From positions 23,864,001 to 23,928,000 of the forward strand of contig CM060838.1 in the NCBI GenBank assembly GCA_030762175.1: DNA of 64,000 bases, written 5' to 3'. Origin of the DNA: Metallyticus violacea (Eukaryota; Arthropoda; Insecta; Mantodea; Metallyticidae). How positions within the stretch are numbered: the first letter of the stretch is position 1; every line of letters begins with the position of its first letter. Below are positions 11,758 to 22,055 of this stretch, piece by piece. The position numbers and the translations under genes were made by a program. A model generated the notes under the pieces. The model saw only the letters and a program-made list of their open reading frames with translations, did no database searches and was not told the origin of the DNA.

Positions 11758-13237
11758 GCTTATACTTGGAATTAAGGTCCCTGGTGAGAAAACGCTCATG
11801 TCGAAACTTTCGCCTGACAGAAGTTCTCCTACATTGTCTAGTAACTTGTGTTGTTTTCCAGCACTTTCTTCATTTTTTTCTCACTAACACGCTACAAATG
11901 TTTCGCATTCTTTACTTAGTCAAGAACTTAACTATTTACAACAATTCTGCTGTTGCCAAAGTTGAAAGATACGGTCCACATTTTTTGCCAAGCCTCCTTC
12001 AAGTCAGAATAATTTAAGGTCATGAAATATTGCACCATTTACCCCGCCAAAATTACCAATCAACACTTCCATGAAGGTAACAATAATAAACGCAGAAATT
12101 TCTGTTGGTACGAAGCTCTTGGCAGATCTGAAGACTGGGGTTTCTCGGGGTCTCTTATTTCCATTGTAGGTCAATGGCATTTCTTGTGTTATTAGCCACG
12201 ATAAATACCCCCTCTCCGCCAACGATATAACTTTACATTTACTCTCAAACTAACAATATTTGTGACGCAACAACAAACATTAATTAGTATCTTGACTTTG
12301 TTCATTCATGGACGCGTAACTGGGCCTTGGTCCTAATCCGTTAAAATCGCAGACGTTGGTGGTGGGACCCCAGCGATTGTTAAATACCATAGTCATGGGC
12401 AATTATCCTCCCATTAAATTCATTGAAGCTGTAATTTCCCTTACTAATTCTGCGAAAAGCCATGCAGAATTGCAGATGGTAATCTTGTTGGGAAAACCAC
12501 TTGCTGAAACCTGCAGGAAGGTAAGATCTCTAATCCACACCTTTCAAAGATTAAAGCTGCCCTTACACAAGGACCTTGGTGCAATATCAGACGATTTCCT
12601 ACCTCGACTACTGCAATATTCTTTTAACAGACTTAAGCTATAACCTAACTTTAAAACTACAGCGTCAGTTGCTTCTGCGATGTGCGTTTGTTAGACCTCG
12701 ACATCCTCGATATTGTCTTGTTTCCGCCTGAAATACCGAAGAAAGTAATTATGCTGTTTTTCAAAATTATACATACATCTCCTTATCTATTATCTCGTTT
12801 CCACAGTCTTATCTTCTTCTCACAACATTAATCACATTCTAAAACCCGGCATTTAGTGTTATTTCATCATTCATATTTCACCGTAACCACTGATTGACTT
12901 GCTATGCATTGTCAGAGACTACCAAACTTTCCGAACATTCCATAAAGAAACTTTTAATGTGGTTAGAAATATTAATAGATTTCCTTAGACTTAAGATTTC
13001 TTATGCTGCAACACAATATTTATTTGTTGTATCTTGCTGTAGGTTTTATCACCCTGTTATTGTCATTTTATTAGTATTAGCGTCTTATTTTTCTTCTTAT
13101 TATCATTTTTTTCTATAATAATGTAAGCTTTTTTCAGACTATGTTTTACTAATATGTATATTTCTACATTCATTCATGATTGTAATAGGTTTATATATGT
13201 ATATGTTGTCTTAATTACTGCTTGTACTATTATTGAC
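11758..13237. other. AT-rich, no gene supported
   Basis: The longest open frame (12356-12643, 95 codons) has no ATG at its start. It carries a good splice-donor-like AAGGTAAGA at 12518-12526, but nothing else supports an exon. Other frames (72-83 codons) are unremarkable. Confidence 0.5.
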
Positions 13238-13274
13238 ATTATTATTATTATTATTATTATTATTGTTATTATTA
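13238..13274. repeat. (ATT)n microsatellite
   Basis: Run of ATT units with one interruption (tattgtta). Confidence 0.95.
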
Positions 13275-14041
13275 CGTTACAATTTACTAGCACATGTGTA
13301 TACACCCTCTTTCATGTTTTACACAGGATTGTTGCATGTTGTCATTGTTACAGCTTATGTTATAAATTGTGGTACACCGAAACTTAGTTAGTAGAGCGGA
13401 ATAGAAATCCCAATGGTTTTAGCTGTGTCACAACAAATAAATGAATACTAAAATGCTGTTAAGTTATGCAGAATCGATATATCAGAAGAATTTTGAAGTT
13501 TGGAGGAAATTCCACAATCTTGATGATTTCAGGAAGAGTTTTCGAAGACATTTCCCTCGTTCAAGTTTACTAACTCTAGGCATGGGACTAAAGTGAAGGG
13601 AAAAGTGCAAGGAAAACTTAACGCTAATGATATTATGTGTCAGTTATAGTTTGACTTTGGTTTGAAAATTTGAAAAGTACAGTATTAATAAAACTCCTTT
13701 TGAAAGGCATAAACTACTAAAAATGTAAATGAAAATACTAATTAAAAACTAGACCAATAGAGGAGGAGAAAAACATGAAATATAAAACTAAGCTATTTTA
13801 ATCCACATTTTTATAAAACGACGTATTTATTAAAATTTTCTTTTTGATAAAATATTTCCGAACTTCTGAACCCTAGTTACTATCATATAATTTTGTATTA
13901 TTGCCTACTTAGTTCCAGCTTAATGAAACAAGCATAATGTATTTCACGCTGTGTACATTTTGCCAACCTTATTTGAATGACCACTTTAGACTAAGGTGTA
14001 AGACGATTAACAGAACAGATTATGGTCTTCATCTTAGTAAA
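13275..14041. other. AT-rich, nothing seen
   Basis: No open frame of note, no tandem repeat, no tRNA-like sequence. Confidence 0.6.
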
Positions 14042-14333
14042 TGTCGGTCGGTTTAGGAGACACTTGTCTTCTAAATCCAAGATCGCGGATTCAAACCCGG
14101 CCAAGATCGATGGATTTTTTCTGGCGTAAAAATCCTAAGTATGGCTTCCTTCGGAAGGGGAAAAAAAAGCCATGGGTCCCGTGTCGTACATTTACGGCAC
14201 GAAAAAGAATCTCAAGCCTGAAATGAGAGGCCTCTGAGCAAGATTTGTCGACTTTTTCATGCCCTAAATTGAAAATTGAATGGGACGCTAATGACCTGAG
14301 ATGTTAAACAGCATCCGTAAATAAAACAAATCA
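14042..14333 (+). mobile_element. SINE-A copy 4, head partly deleted
   Basis: Plus-strand SINE-A. The outer GTCGGT of the head is joined directly to the anticodon region (TTAGGAGACACTTGTCTTC), losing the A box. The B box remains as GATTCAAACCC. The body and tail are intact apart from point changes and a small duplication (AAATTGAAAATTGAATGGGA). I could not find a convincing TSD. Confidence 0.9.
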
Positions 14334-15402
14334 ATCATTGAGGTCCCAGAAGGATGCAAGAGAACGTAGCAGTCGCCGCGGCCGCTTCTATCCTTTGTGG
14401 CAGTCGTACCAAGGAAGACCATCTTCATTTAGTACCCTTATCTTAGAGCGCGTATTCTTTAACTCGCTCTAAAAATAATTTTGTTATTATTTATTGTTTT
14501 GGTGAGTTATCAGAACTTACCTAGATCTGCGAGCTTTTAGAAATTATTTTGTTAGTAAATTGTATAATTATTAACTAATAATATCCAAACTTTAAATACA
14601 AAACCAAATTTTTATTAAACTTATGGTTTTAGCTGATTTTTTGTTTGTTTTTATTGTATTTAAGAAATTATTATATGGAGTAAGCACAAACATATATGTA
14701 AGAATCGTATTAAAATCCACAAAATCATTGCTCGTCGTTTCCATTATTTTTCAAATATGTTGCACCATTTTTAGTATATACGCTGCAAATGTAATATACT
14801 ATCGGCTTGTAATAAGCGGCTTCTTTGAACTAAAAAAATGCTACCCCACTCTCTCCGATGGTTAGTTTAATGTCACAATGCATCGATAAAACACGTTTTG
14901 CTGATAATGACTGAAATGGTACCTGGCTAACTTTCAGACACGCGATTTTGCAGTTATACTGATACTAGTAACAGGAAACACATTAGGGGTGCTAGTGACA
15001 GTGACGGCGTCATTAGGCTAATCGCTTAACTGGCACATATATCAATGGCTTTGACCTTGATTACTTCCATGCTATACCGCGAGCTAAAATGTTAGCTGTT
15101 TACAGTGAAATTTCGAGGTGTACATAATTTAGTGGCGATCAATAGATGACTCGTTTCATATGCTTTTTAAACTTCTCTGCATGATTATGTTCATTTCTCT
15201 GTATTTGTAATCGTTCTACTTTTACCGGTATAAGGACACAGCAAACATGTGACATAAAAAGAAACATAGTATGAATTGCTAGATTCACTATATATTTTAA
15301 AATTCATTTAAGTATATTAAAATTTCTAAGGTGGAAAGGTGGTTTTAGTTTTAAAAAAAGATTGAAAACTATTGTTGCATTTTACTTCATTTCCCTTTGT
15401 TT
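14334..15402. other. AT-rich, no gene seen
   Basis: One 80-codon hydrophobic open frame (14623-14865, plus) is present, but it is biased by T-rich composition and has no recognisable motif. Confidence 0.5.
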
Positions 15403-15416
15403 CTAGTCGATCCTGG

Positions 15417-15639
15417 CGGTGTAGTGGTAACCATACTTGCCTCCGCAAGAGTCGATGGATTTTTTCGGCGTAAAAATCCCAAGTATGGCTTCCTTAGGAA
15501 GGAAGGTATAAGATTTACGGCATGTAAAAGAATCTCAAGCCTTTGAGCAAAATTTATTGGCCATTTTACACCCTGAATTGAATGAGATGCTGATGACCTG
15601 AGATGTTAAAGATCGTCCGTAAATAAACAAAATCAACAA
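15417..15639 (+). mobile_element. SINE-A copy 5, B box deleted
   Basis: The head starts TCGATCCTGGCGGTGTAGTG (A box intact). It then jumps from CTTGCCTCCGCAAG to GTCGATGG, deleting the B box. A second deletion removes part of the body around the CGTGGGTCCC word. It ends taaataaacaaaatcaacaa. Short near-identical flanks CCCTTTGTTTCT (15403-15414) and CCCTTGTTTCT (15640-15650) act as TSDs. Confidence 0.9.
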
Positions 15640-15960
15640 CCCTTGTTTCTGTTATTTATTGCATCATCCCCTTTCTTTTGGGTCACTATAAGTAATGGAT
15701 GAAGCTAGGCCAGGGACGTTACTCTAGAATGCCGAATAATTCCGTGTTCCAGAGCGCGTAACTATTACACGCAGATGAAACGCACCCAAATAACTGACTT
15801 ACCTGCATTCTACTGCTATGATATTAGTTCGCAGAAACGACACCTTAAGTCCAACGGATGAAACAAACTTCATGGCCGCTTGTCATTCGCGAAGAGTTAT
15901 GCTTTTTTTTTTAATATCCTTTCCTTCGGTTGAGCCTTTTGTGTTTAATGGAAAGATATG

Positions 15961-16206
15961 ATTTTTTTTGATTGATTTATTTACGGACGCTCTTTAACAT
16001 CTCAGGTCATCAGGGTCCCATTCAACTCAGGGCGTGAAACGGCCGACAAATTTTGCTCAGAGGCCTCTCAGGCTTGAGATTCTTTTTCATGCCGTAAATG
16101 TATGACACGGGACCCACGGCTTTACTTACCTTCCAAGGAAGCCATACTTAGGATTTTTACGCCTGAAAAAATCCATCGGATCTGGCCGGGTTCGAACCCG
16201 CGATCT
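15961..16206 (-). mobile_element. SINE-A copy 6, 5'-truncated at the B box
   Basis: Minus-strand SINE-A with perfect 12-bp TSDs TGGAAAGATATG at 15949-15960 and 16207-16218. The copy carries body, tail and the intact B box GGGTTCGAACCCG, then stops just before it would reach the anticodon and A box. Because the TSD abuts the truncation, the copy was inserted already truncated. That points to target-primed reverse transcription. Confidence 0.95.
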
Positions 16207-16218
16207 TGGAAAGATATG

Positions 16219-16785
16219 GAAGCATACTTAAACTTCACGAGTCATCTCTGTCGGACACATACAAATCTTACATGAGAACACTGAATCGTTTTTCATAATT
16301 ATGATTTATAAATATAGTGCCGCTCTTGATGTCTACCGCTTCAATAATGTTGGCAGTATACAACAATGGGGAAGTAAGGATATAATTGCTGGTAACTTTG
16401 GTAATGTTGTTAAGAAAAGGAATGTAAAATGAATAGTCGAGAGCATTACTAGTACTTGTATGTGACTTCTATCATGCCATTGATTGCCCTTGTCTATTTT
16501 CATACATGCTGAAGAAATTTACTCGAATGCTGATGTTCCGTAGGCTGAGTTCCTTTATAAACCACCACTCAGATTTTAGAACATTACTGTTTTCCACTTT
16601 CTAGAAAGCTTCAATGTACAATCGATTTGAAACGTCAACAAATCGTGAATAGTTGGAATCGCCTGATTAGTATGCAACAGTCTAAACGTACCGGAAACTA
16701 GGTTGCATCTTTCCCAGTTCTACTATGGAATAATACCGTATTTTACGGTATAATACGGTCGCTTTATGACTCTACTAATAACACA
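16219..16785. other. AT-rich, nothing seen
   Basis: No gene or repeat recognised. A small nested palindrome of ACCGTA/TACGGT words lies at about 16735-16760. Confidence 0.5.
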
Positions 16786-17042
16786 TTAATACATGTTATC
16801 ACCAGCAAACCACGCTGTTATAAATAACAATTGTAAGAACATAGAAACGACGAAGTAAAACTTGAACGAATTTTTGCTTTTGAATCTGACATACCATAAC
16901 CGGTAAGATTTTTTCTTTGTATTTTCCTTATCTCGAAATTTATTCATTAAGTAATATATTAGGGGAACTATAATGCAAAATATAAAATATCCTGCATCTT
17001 TGAGAAGTTGCAAATAAATATGCAGCCAGTGGTGATTTCTCG
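16786..17042 (-). CDS. Hydrophobic open frame, possible exon, unrecognised
   Basis: The minus-strand frame is open from just after a splice-acceptor-like TTGTTTTTAG (ending at 17043) down to a TAA at 16786, about 85 codons. The predicted peptide has two membrane-like stretches, GYFIFCIIVPLIYYLM and FYFVVSMFLQLLFITAWF. Between them lies a basic segment (NKFRDKENTKKKSYR). No in-frame ATG starts the frame. I do not recognise a family. It could be a terminal exon of a membrane protein, a decayed gene or chance. No transcript evidence is available. Confidence 0.15.
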
Positions 17043-17072
17043 TCTAAAAACAATTATCAACCACTTCCGCAT

Positions 17073-17376
17073 TTACATCTGTAATTGAGTTATGTACATA
17101 TATAATAATGCTTTATTATTTGTGAATGGGAGGCTGTTATCTGAAATTGCTAACCCACTGCCGTCGGCATAGACAAAAATACTATGGCCTAGGGATGGTA
17201 ACTTTATATAATTACCAAACATAGCGATATGAATAAAGATCCATAAAATTCTATCATATAAACTTGATTTTTTTTCGTCCGGCAAACTGTCAAGTTCTTT
17301 GAAGACGAAATAAAATGAGTTTAGAGCCATAGCGCCTAATGTTACTGATATCCATTTATTCAAGTAAGGAAAATTC
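17073..17376 (-). CDS. Open frame after a splice-acceptor-like site, unrecognised
   Basis: On the minus strand, a T-run ending in CCAG at about 17377 precedes an open frame of about 100 codons. Its peptide includes ISVTLGAMALNSFYFVF and ILWIFIHIAMFG, both hydrophobic, separated by an acidic and basic stretch (KELDSLPDEKKSS). It lies immediately upstream, in reading direction, of the hydrophobic frame at 16786-17042. The two could be parts of one decayed or spliced membrane-protein gene, but the joining phase is not resolved and no family is recognised. The sequence just 5' of the T-run contains a tRNA B-box-like GGCTTCGATCTCC, so part of the larger frame is repeat-derived. Confidence 0.15.
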
Positions 17377-17450
17377 TGGAAAAAAAAAAATCCCAGACGA
17401 CATGCCCCAAGCGGAGATCGAAGCCGGGACCTACCGTTATGATCCATTAC

Positions 17451-19173
17451 ATAAACTGATTAATTGTTAATAAGTTTCTTTAATGAAAATATGGCATTAT
17501 TCTTAGCCGCACTTTTAACAATAAACTAATAAACAATTTTCAATAAGAAATGTAAACTTGTTGGAGCAAATGTTATGCTGTCATTTTGTATATTTCGCAA
17601 TTCAGTTGAGTTGGTGAAGGTATTACGAACTATTAACGGCTTTTTCTAAGAAGATTAGTTGATTAGAAATGAAGAAGCTCTAAGATCTTGAAAATGCAAC
17701 AGCGCATAAAGAAAGTAGTGGAAACTAAAAAAAATCCAAGGGGAAAAAATACAGAGGAGAAAAAGAATAGAGAGAAGGACAGAAGATGTAAGGGAATTTT
17801 CGGAGAAAGTTACATGCATAGTTAAGTCATAAGTTTTGAAAAAAAAAGTTTAATTTTTCAGTAAAATATTTGTAAATAAAGGGCTTTTCAATACTATTTA
17901 ACATTCAAATGTAAAATGAATACTTGGTACGCGTATATAAAAGATTTTTTGATGATATTTGTACAGATATTTTTAATTTGTTTCTTTAATTTTATTACGG
18001 GATGCATTTAAGATGATTGATCTAAATTTAATTTTTTGTCAAAATGTTTTCCTTAAAATGTTTTTGTATCTCATTCTCAGTATAGTGTAAATTATAAAAT
18101 AAGCTGTATGTTTGATAGGCTGTTCATATTTTTAGCTTTGATTATTAATTAGTAAGACTTTTCAAAAACTTTATTTCTTATATATTTTGTTAGGTTACAA
18201 AAATTCCTGAGTTATAGCATGGGAAGTTATGAAATAAGAGAGGCACTAACAAATTATATATAAATATAAAAACATTCGTTTGGTTAATAATAATGATAAT
18301 GATAAAACATACCACGGATGTTATACATTTTATGAACAGTGTGTTCACTGAAAATTTTGATGCTATTTGCATATTTTCATTTAATTTAGCAGCACTGGGT
18401 GGTAAAAAAGTTCAACCTATTTTAAATATAACTGAACTCTAGTGGTTAAAAAGGAAAAGACGAGGAAATAGCACAATTAATGAGTAATAAAAGACAAGTA
18501 AGAAGACAAGATGTAAGGGAGGCAAACGTTACTGTCACAATGGTGAAAAAGTATTGATTTCTGGAGAAGCTGTTGACATGATCATCCTTTTGTTAGAAAC
18601 AAGTAACCTCAATGCAAATCATATTAACGAAACATTAATACCAACTTGATCCATAAGCAAAAATATTGCTTCACTTTGTACGTCTCAATTTAGCTTGCAA
18701 TGCGGTGTTCTGTTACAACGGAAGTAAGGTCTCACGTGGAGCCAAACAACAGTGACGCGAAAGAAAACTGCCAAGATAATCATTACTTAATTTTAAACCG
18801 GCAGAAAAACCGGCAAGGCACGCACAATCTCAGTAATGAGAGTGAATATAGTCACGTATATCCTCAGAGTTTGACGTCAATGTTTGAGCCCTGTCTCGTG
18901 GTCAACCACGTTAAAGCAAACTTAGGGACACAAGATAATTGCCATTTGTAGCAGCGCTAAAAGTTTTTCCATGTAGAGGTCTTATCAAAAGACGTCTACA
19001 ATCCAGAGCCACGGTGTGAATACTGAGACGAAACATTTTAGCGAAAAATGCAGGTTTATTTCATAAGATTTAGTCAGAATCAACAAAATGCGTAATGAAC
19101 ACGGAAAATGCTATCTACCTATAATAATATTGTAGTCAAACACTCAAGCAGTGCAACTGTTTCTTTATCTTCC
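17451..19173. other. AT-rich, no gene seen
   Basis: Open frames at 18190-18372 (minus) and 18700-18951 (plus, 83 codons) show no known motif. No tandem or tRNA-like sequence recognised. Confidence 0.5.
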
Positions 19174-19262
19174 TTCCAAGCTAAGACTAAATGCTGCAAC
19201 TGTTCCATTATCTTCCAAGCTAAGACTAAATGCTGCAACTGTTCCATATCTTTCTTCCAAGC
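19174..19262 (+). repeat. 39-bp tandem duplication
   Basis: The unit ttccaagctaagactaaatg (first 20 bases) followed by ctgcaactgttccat occurs at 19174 and again at 19213. A partial third unit (ttccaagct) begins at 19255. The two full units are nearly identical. Since 39 is a multiple of three, an open frame here shows a repeated FQAKTKCCNCSI peptide, with no other sign of coding. Confidence 0.9.
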
Positions 19263-20029
19263 TGTAAGCGATTACCCAGACCACTTTTCTCCCACTCATT
19301 TGTTTCCTTGTGTAAACTGCCATATATTAAAATCGTGCAATTAATTTGTGTGTAGTTATTGTTACTTTATAATATGCAATAGTAATCATCACTGTTCGAA
19401 CTGGTTTACGTGAAGAGGTGAATGGCCGTACGAGCGTTAAGAGAAAAACGATTAGAAACAAAAACGATAAATATCGACTTTTGAATACGATATTACGTAA
19501 ATTAGCCAGTGGATAAATTTTAGAAACTCTTGAATCGAAGGAATCATTCTAAAATAAATGAATGATTGAAATGATTCTTGTTGAACTTTGCTCCTATAGT
19601 CTTTTTCCAGACGTTCAAGAGGTGTTCGTGGTCATGAACTCGTGAGTTGTCATCCTTAGCTCAATAATTATTCTCCATTCCATGAACGTTTCTTCTTTTG
19701 CTTTCCATATGATTCTTTTTCTTGCTTCTTCTTACGTCATTTCCTTACTGCACCCATTTGCCCTTCACCTTCTTTTTTCTACCATATTGGCATTCCGTCG
19801 AAATATATAACCTTTGTTGTTGTGCTGTTTTCCATTCCTGTCACATGCTCATACCATAATAAACCTATTTCTTAGATCACTTTTATTTTTTCATCATATA
19901 CCGGGTGTTTCTGAATTCAGTATTAAAACTTCTATAGACAATATGAGACCAAAACAAACTTATTTTGTATGCTAATTTCTTTTATGGGCACCGTATCCTG
20001 AACATCTGTTGTGCCGGATGAGTGCAGGG

Positions 20030-20172
20030 ACTTGTATGGCCTGAGTTTCCTAATAGTTCATCTAAAGAACGAAGGAAAATATCCTGAAAAAAACCCCCTC
20101 AGGAAATCGAACCAGAGCCCATTTCTGTGAAGCGCGAACGCTACCTCTAGATTAAGACGGTGAATGACCATA
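20030..20172 (-). mobile_element. tRNA-like SINE fragment
   Basis: On the minus strand, AATCTAGAGGTAGCG (A-box-like) is followed by CTGGTTCGATTTCC (B box). Next come a T-run and TCAGGATATTTTCCTTCG. This order of a tRNA head followed by a T-rich, CAGGAATTTTCC-like body is also hinted at near 17380-17450 and 34165-34230. It lies inside the 738-bp transposon. I found no TSD. Confidence 0.45.
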
Positions 20173-20303
20173 GGTCATACCGAATGAGTGGTCAATTTTC
20201 GATGAAAAATTAAAATTTGGTGATGTGATCGAAGATTAAAGATTACAGTTTCCATTAATTTATGTCAGCCATGGTGCATAGTCTGTTAAAAATGCTTCAA
20301 AGT

Positions 20304-20443
20304 CTCAATGGCAGTATTTACCTAAATTTTCCTGCGTTGTTCGAGGACGTTCCTGTTTGTGTTCCGGGTCGCATGTAATATCAACACGATGGTGCACCTC
20401 CTCACTTCAATGCAGTTGGACAGCATTTGATCCACACCATCAG
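20304..20443 (+). pseudogene. Transposase fossil around the second catalytic aspartate
   Basis: The plus frame reads LNGSIYLN, then FPALFEDVPVCV, a stop in place of the usual Trp, then YQHDGAPPHFNAVGQHLI. Known insect IS630/Tc1/mariner-superfamily transposases have the same order: LNG.xYL, LFEDVP.xVR, MW.QHDGAPPHF. The D in HDGAP is the second catalytic residue. One in-frame stop (TAA at the MW position) and the lack of the rest of the protein make it dead. Reading frame and length are otherwise preserved over about 46 codons, so the copy is not ancient. It is the only coding relic of the 738-bp element. Confidence 0.85.
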
Positions 20444-20518
20444 TAAGTGACGGAAGTTCAATTTCAGATCTATGAAATTAAGCGAAATAAATTGATGTGT
20501 AAATAAGCAAACTAGACT

Positions 20519-20520
20519 AA

Positions 20521-20582
<62 letters not shown>
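20519..20582. repeat. (AAT)n microsatellite
   Basis: More than 20 uninterrupted AAT units inside the TA-flanked element. Confidence 0.98.
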
Positions 20583-20640
20583 GTTTTCTCCGTTTCATTT
20601 TTTATAAAAGTTTGAATATTGGATTTAGAAACACCAGGTA

Positions 20641-21915
20641 TAAAACTAATTTTCTATTTTTTTTTATTTTAAATTTGCTGTCGTCCAAAATCATTTTTGT
20701 CAATCTTTTTCCTCTCCTGTTGTCTTTCTCTTTTAGTTTTATGCTACATACATGTTAATGTTCCGATGTTTTATCACGTTATGATCAATAAAATCGTGAA
20801 CTGTGTTTCCCATAACATTACATTTTCTGTTTCAAAAGCGCAGACTCACATGAATAAAAAAGTGCAATAGAGATGTAACAAAATTTTGTAGCTTAAAGTA
20901 TTTTGCATCAATTCGTAGTAATATGTGTGCGTTGTATTCACAACTGAATATGTAGCGTCAGTCTTTAATGATGCTGCGAAGACAATGTTTACCAAAGCGT
21001 CGTGATTTATGAAAGTTGCACTTGCATAATGTGTTCTTAAACTTTTTAAAGTTATATTGATAGGCCCTGAGTAATTAGTTTTATGAACACTTTTAGAACC
21101 TAATTAACACGCTTAGCATTATACTTTCGGAAACCGCGGCATATGGTAATACGTGCATGATCTGGCCCACACACAGTGCACTGGAAGTCACGTGTCATAA
21201 TCATCCGATCAGAACACCGGAAGTGCCTCTCAGCAATTCTTGGATTTCTACCCGGACCAGAAAGAAACTCTAAAATTGGAAATGGAGAGGCAAAGCTGCA
21301 GTATAAATAACTTTATCTGCTCTATCGTTGAATCGCCATCTTCTTGGCATTGTGCAAGACATTTTAATTCCAACATCTTGCTGGGTTACATAAACTTACC
21401 AGGAGCTCTGAACGGATGGATGGAGAGCTAATTAAAGCTACTATCATATTTCTGTGTGTTAAACCTTTTCAAATATAGGAAAACTTATTTGTAAAATATG
21501 TTCATGTATCGATATGAACACGTATCTGATTTTCATAAGAAAATTAAAGCGCTGCAGTTTTTAAAACTAGAATGTAACAAAAACGTACAATATTTATTGT
21601 GTATATACAATAAATGAACAAAAAAAAAAAACACTTTTTCATGATTTCATATTAGTTGGAGAGATAACTACTTTGGAGAAAAATATATTTAAAATTAATA
21701 AACAGAAAAAGAAGGAATAAATGGAATGTTTTGTAGGCAAATAATTACAACAAATTAAAAAATAATTTAAAAGCATACATTTTCGTATTACAGAGATCCA
21801 TTGCCTATTTAGAACACATCTATTTTTTATTGATTTAAATATTGTAACCTGATTTTGAGCTTGTGCAATAAAATTTATTTAATATCGATACTCTAAAATG
21901 AAGTAACCAAACAAA
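20641..21915. other. AT-rich, no gene seen
   Basis: Only a 63-codon open frame (21240-21431) without motifs. No tandem or tRNA-like sequence recognised. Confidence 0.55.
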
Positions 21916-22055
21916 TCCATGAGAATGATAGTATTCCGATGTATTCCCCATCGTGATAACCATGACTGTTATCACACTCCCAGAATATGAGATGCTGTAC
22001 TCTCTTCAGAACCAGTTGCTTGGTCCATGAGAATGATAGTATTCCGATGTATTCC
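21916..22055 (+). repeat. 32-nt exact direct repeat pair with a hairpin between
   Basis: A 32-nt word beginning tccatgagaatgatagtatt occurs without mismatch at 21916-21947 and 22024-22055, 108 bp apart. Just after the first copy is a perfect stem GTGATAAC (21953-21960) / GTTATCAC (21968-21975) with a 7-nt loop. Exact identity implies a recent duplication or conversion. Confidence 0.9.

Larger units (their letters stand above)
19901..20638 (+). mobile_element. TA-flanked Tc1/mariner-superfamily element, internally deleted (738 bp)
   Basis: The left end CCGGGTGTTTCTGAATTCAG and the right end (reverse complement) CCTGGTGTTTCTAAATCCAA are inverted copies, and similarity continues for about 55-60 bp. 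Each end abuts TA (19899-19900 and 20639-20640), the target of IS630/Tc1/mariner transposases. The interior holds a transposase fossil at 20304-20443, a tRNA-like SINE fragment around 20030-20172 and an AAT microsatellite at 20519-20582. An intact member would need far more coding sequence, so this is a deleted, non-autonomous copy with later insertions. The TIR alignment and TA sites are seen directly. The family comes from the fossil's similarity to insect transposases. Confidence 0.85.

Noticed and set aside
12356..12643. 95-codon frame with AAGGTAAGA donor-like site as an exon
   Set aside because: It begins at TTG with no ATG, the acceptor is weak, no family is recognised, and the frame runs on past the donor.
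19650..19880. Possible LINE reverse-transcriptase C-terminal remnant on the minus strand
   Set aside because: A frame-shifted reading (YYEHVTGMENS, KVIYFDGMP) vaguely resembles the GHVxRM region of some LINEs, but stops and frame changes are too many to support a call by eye.
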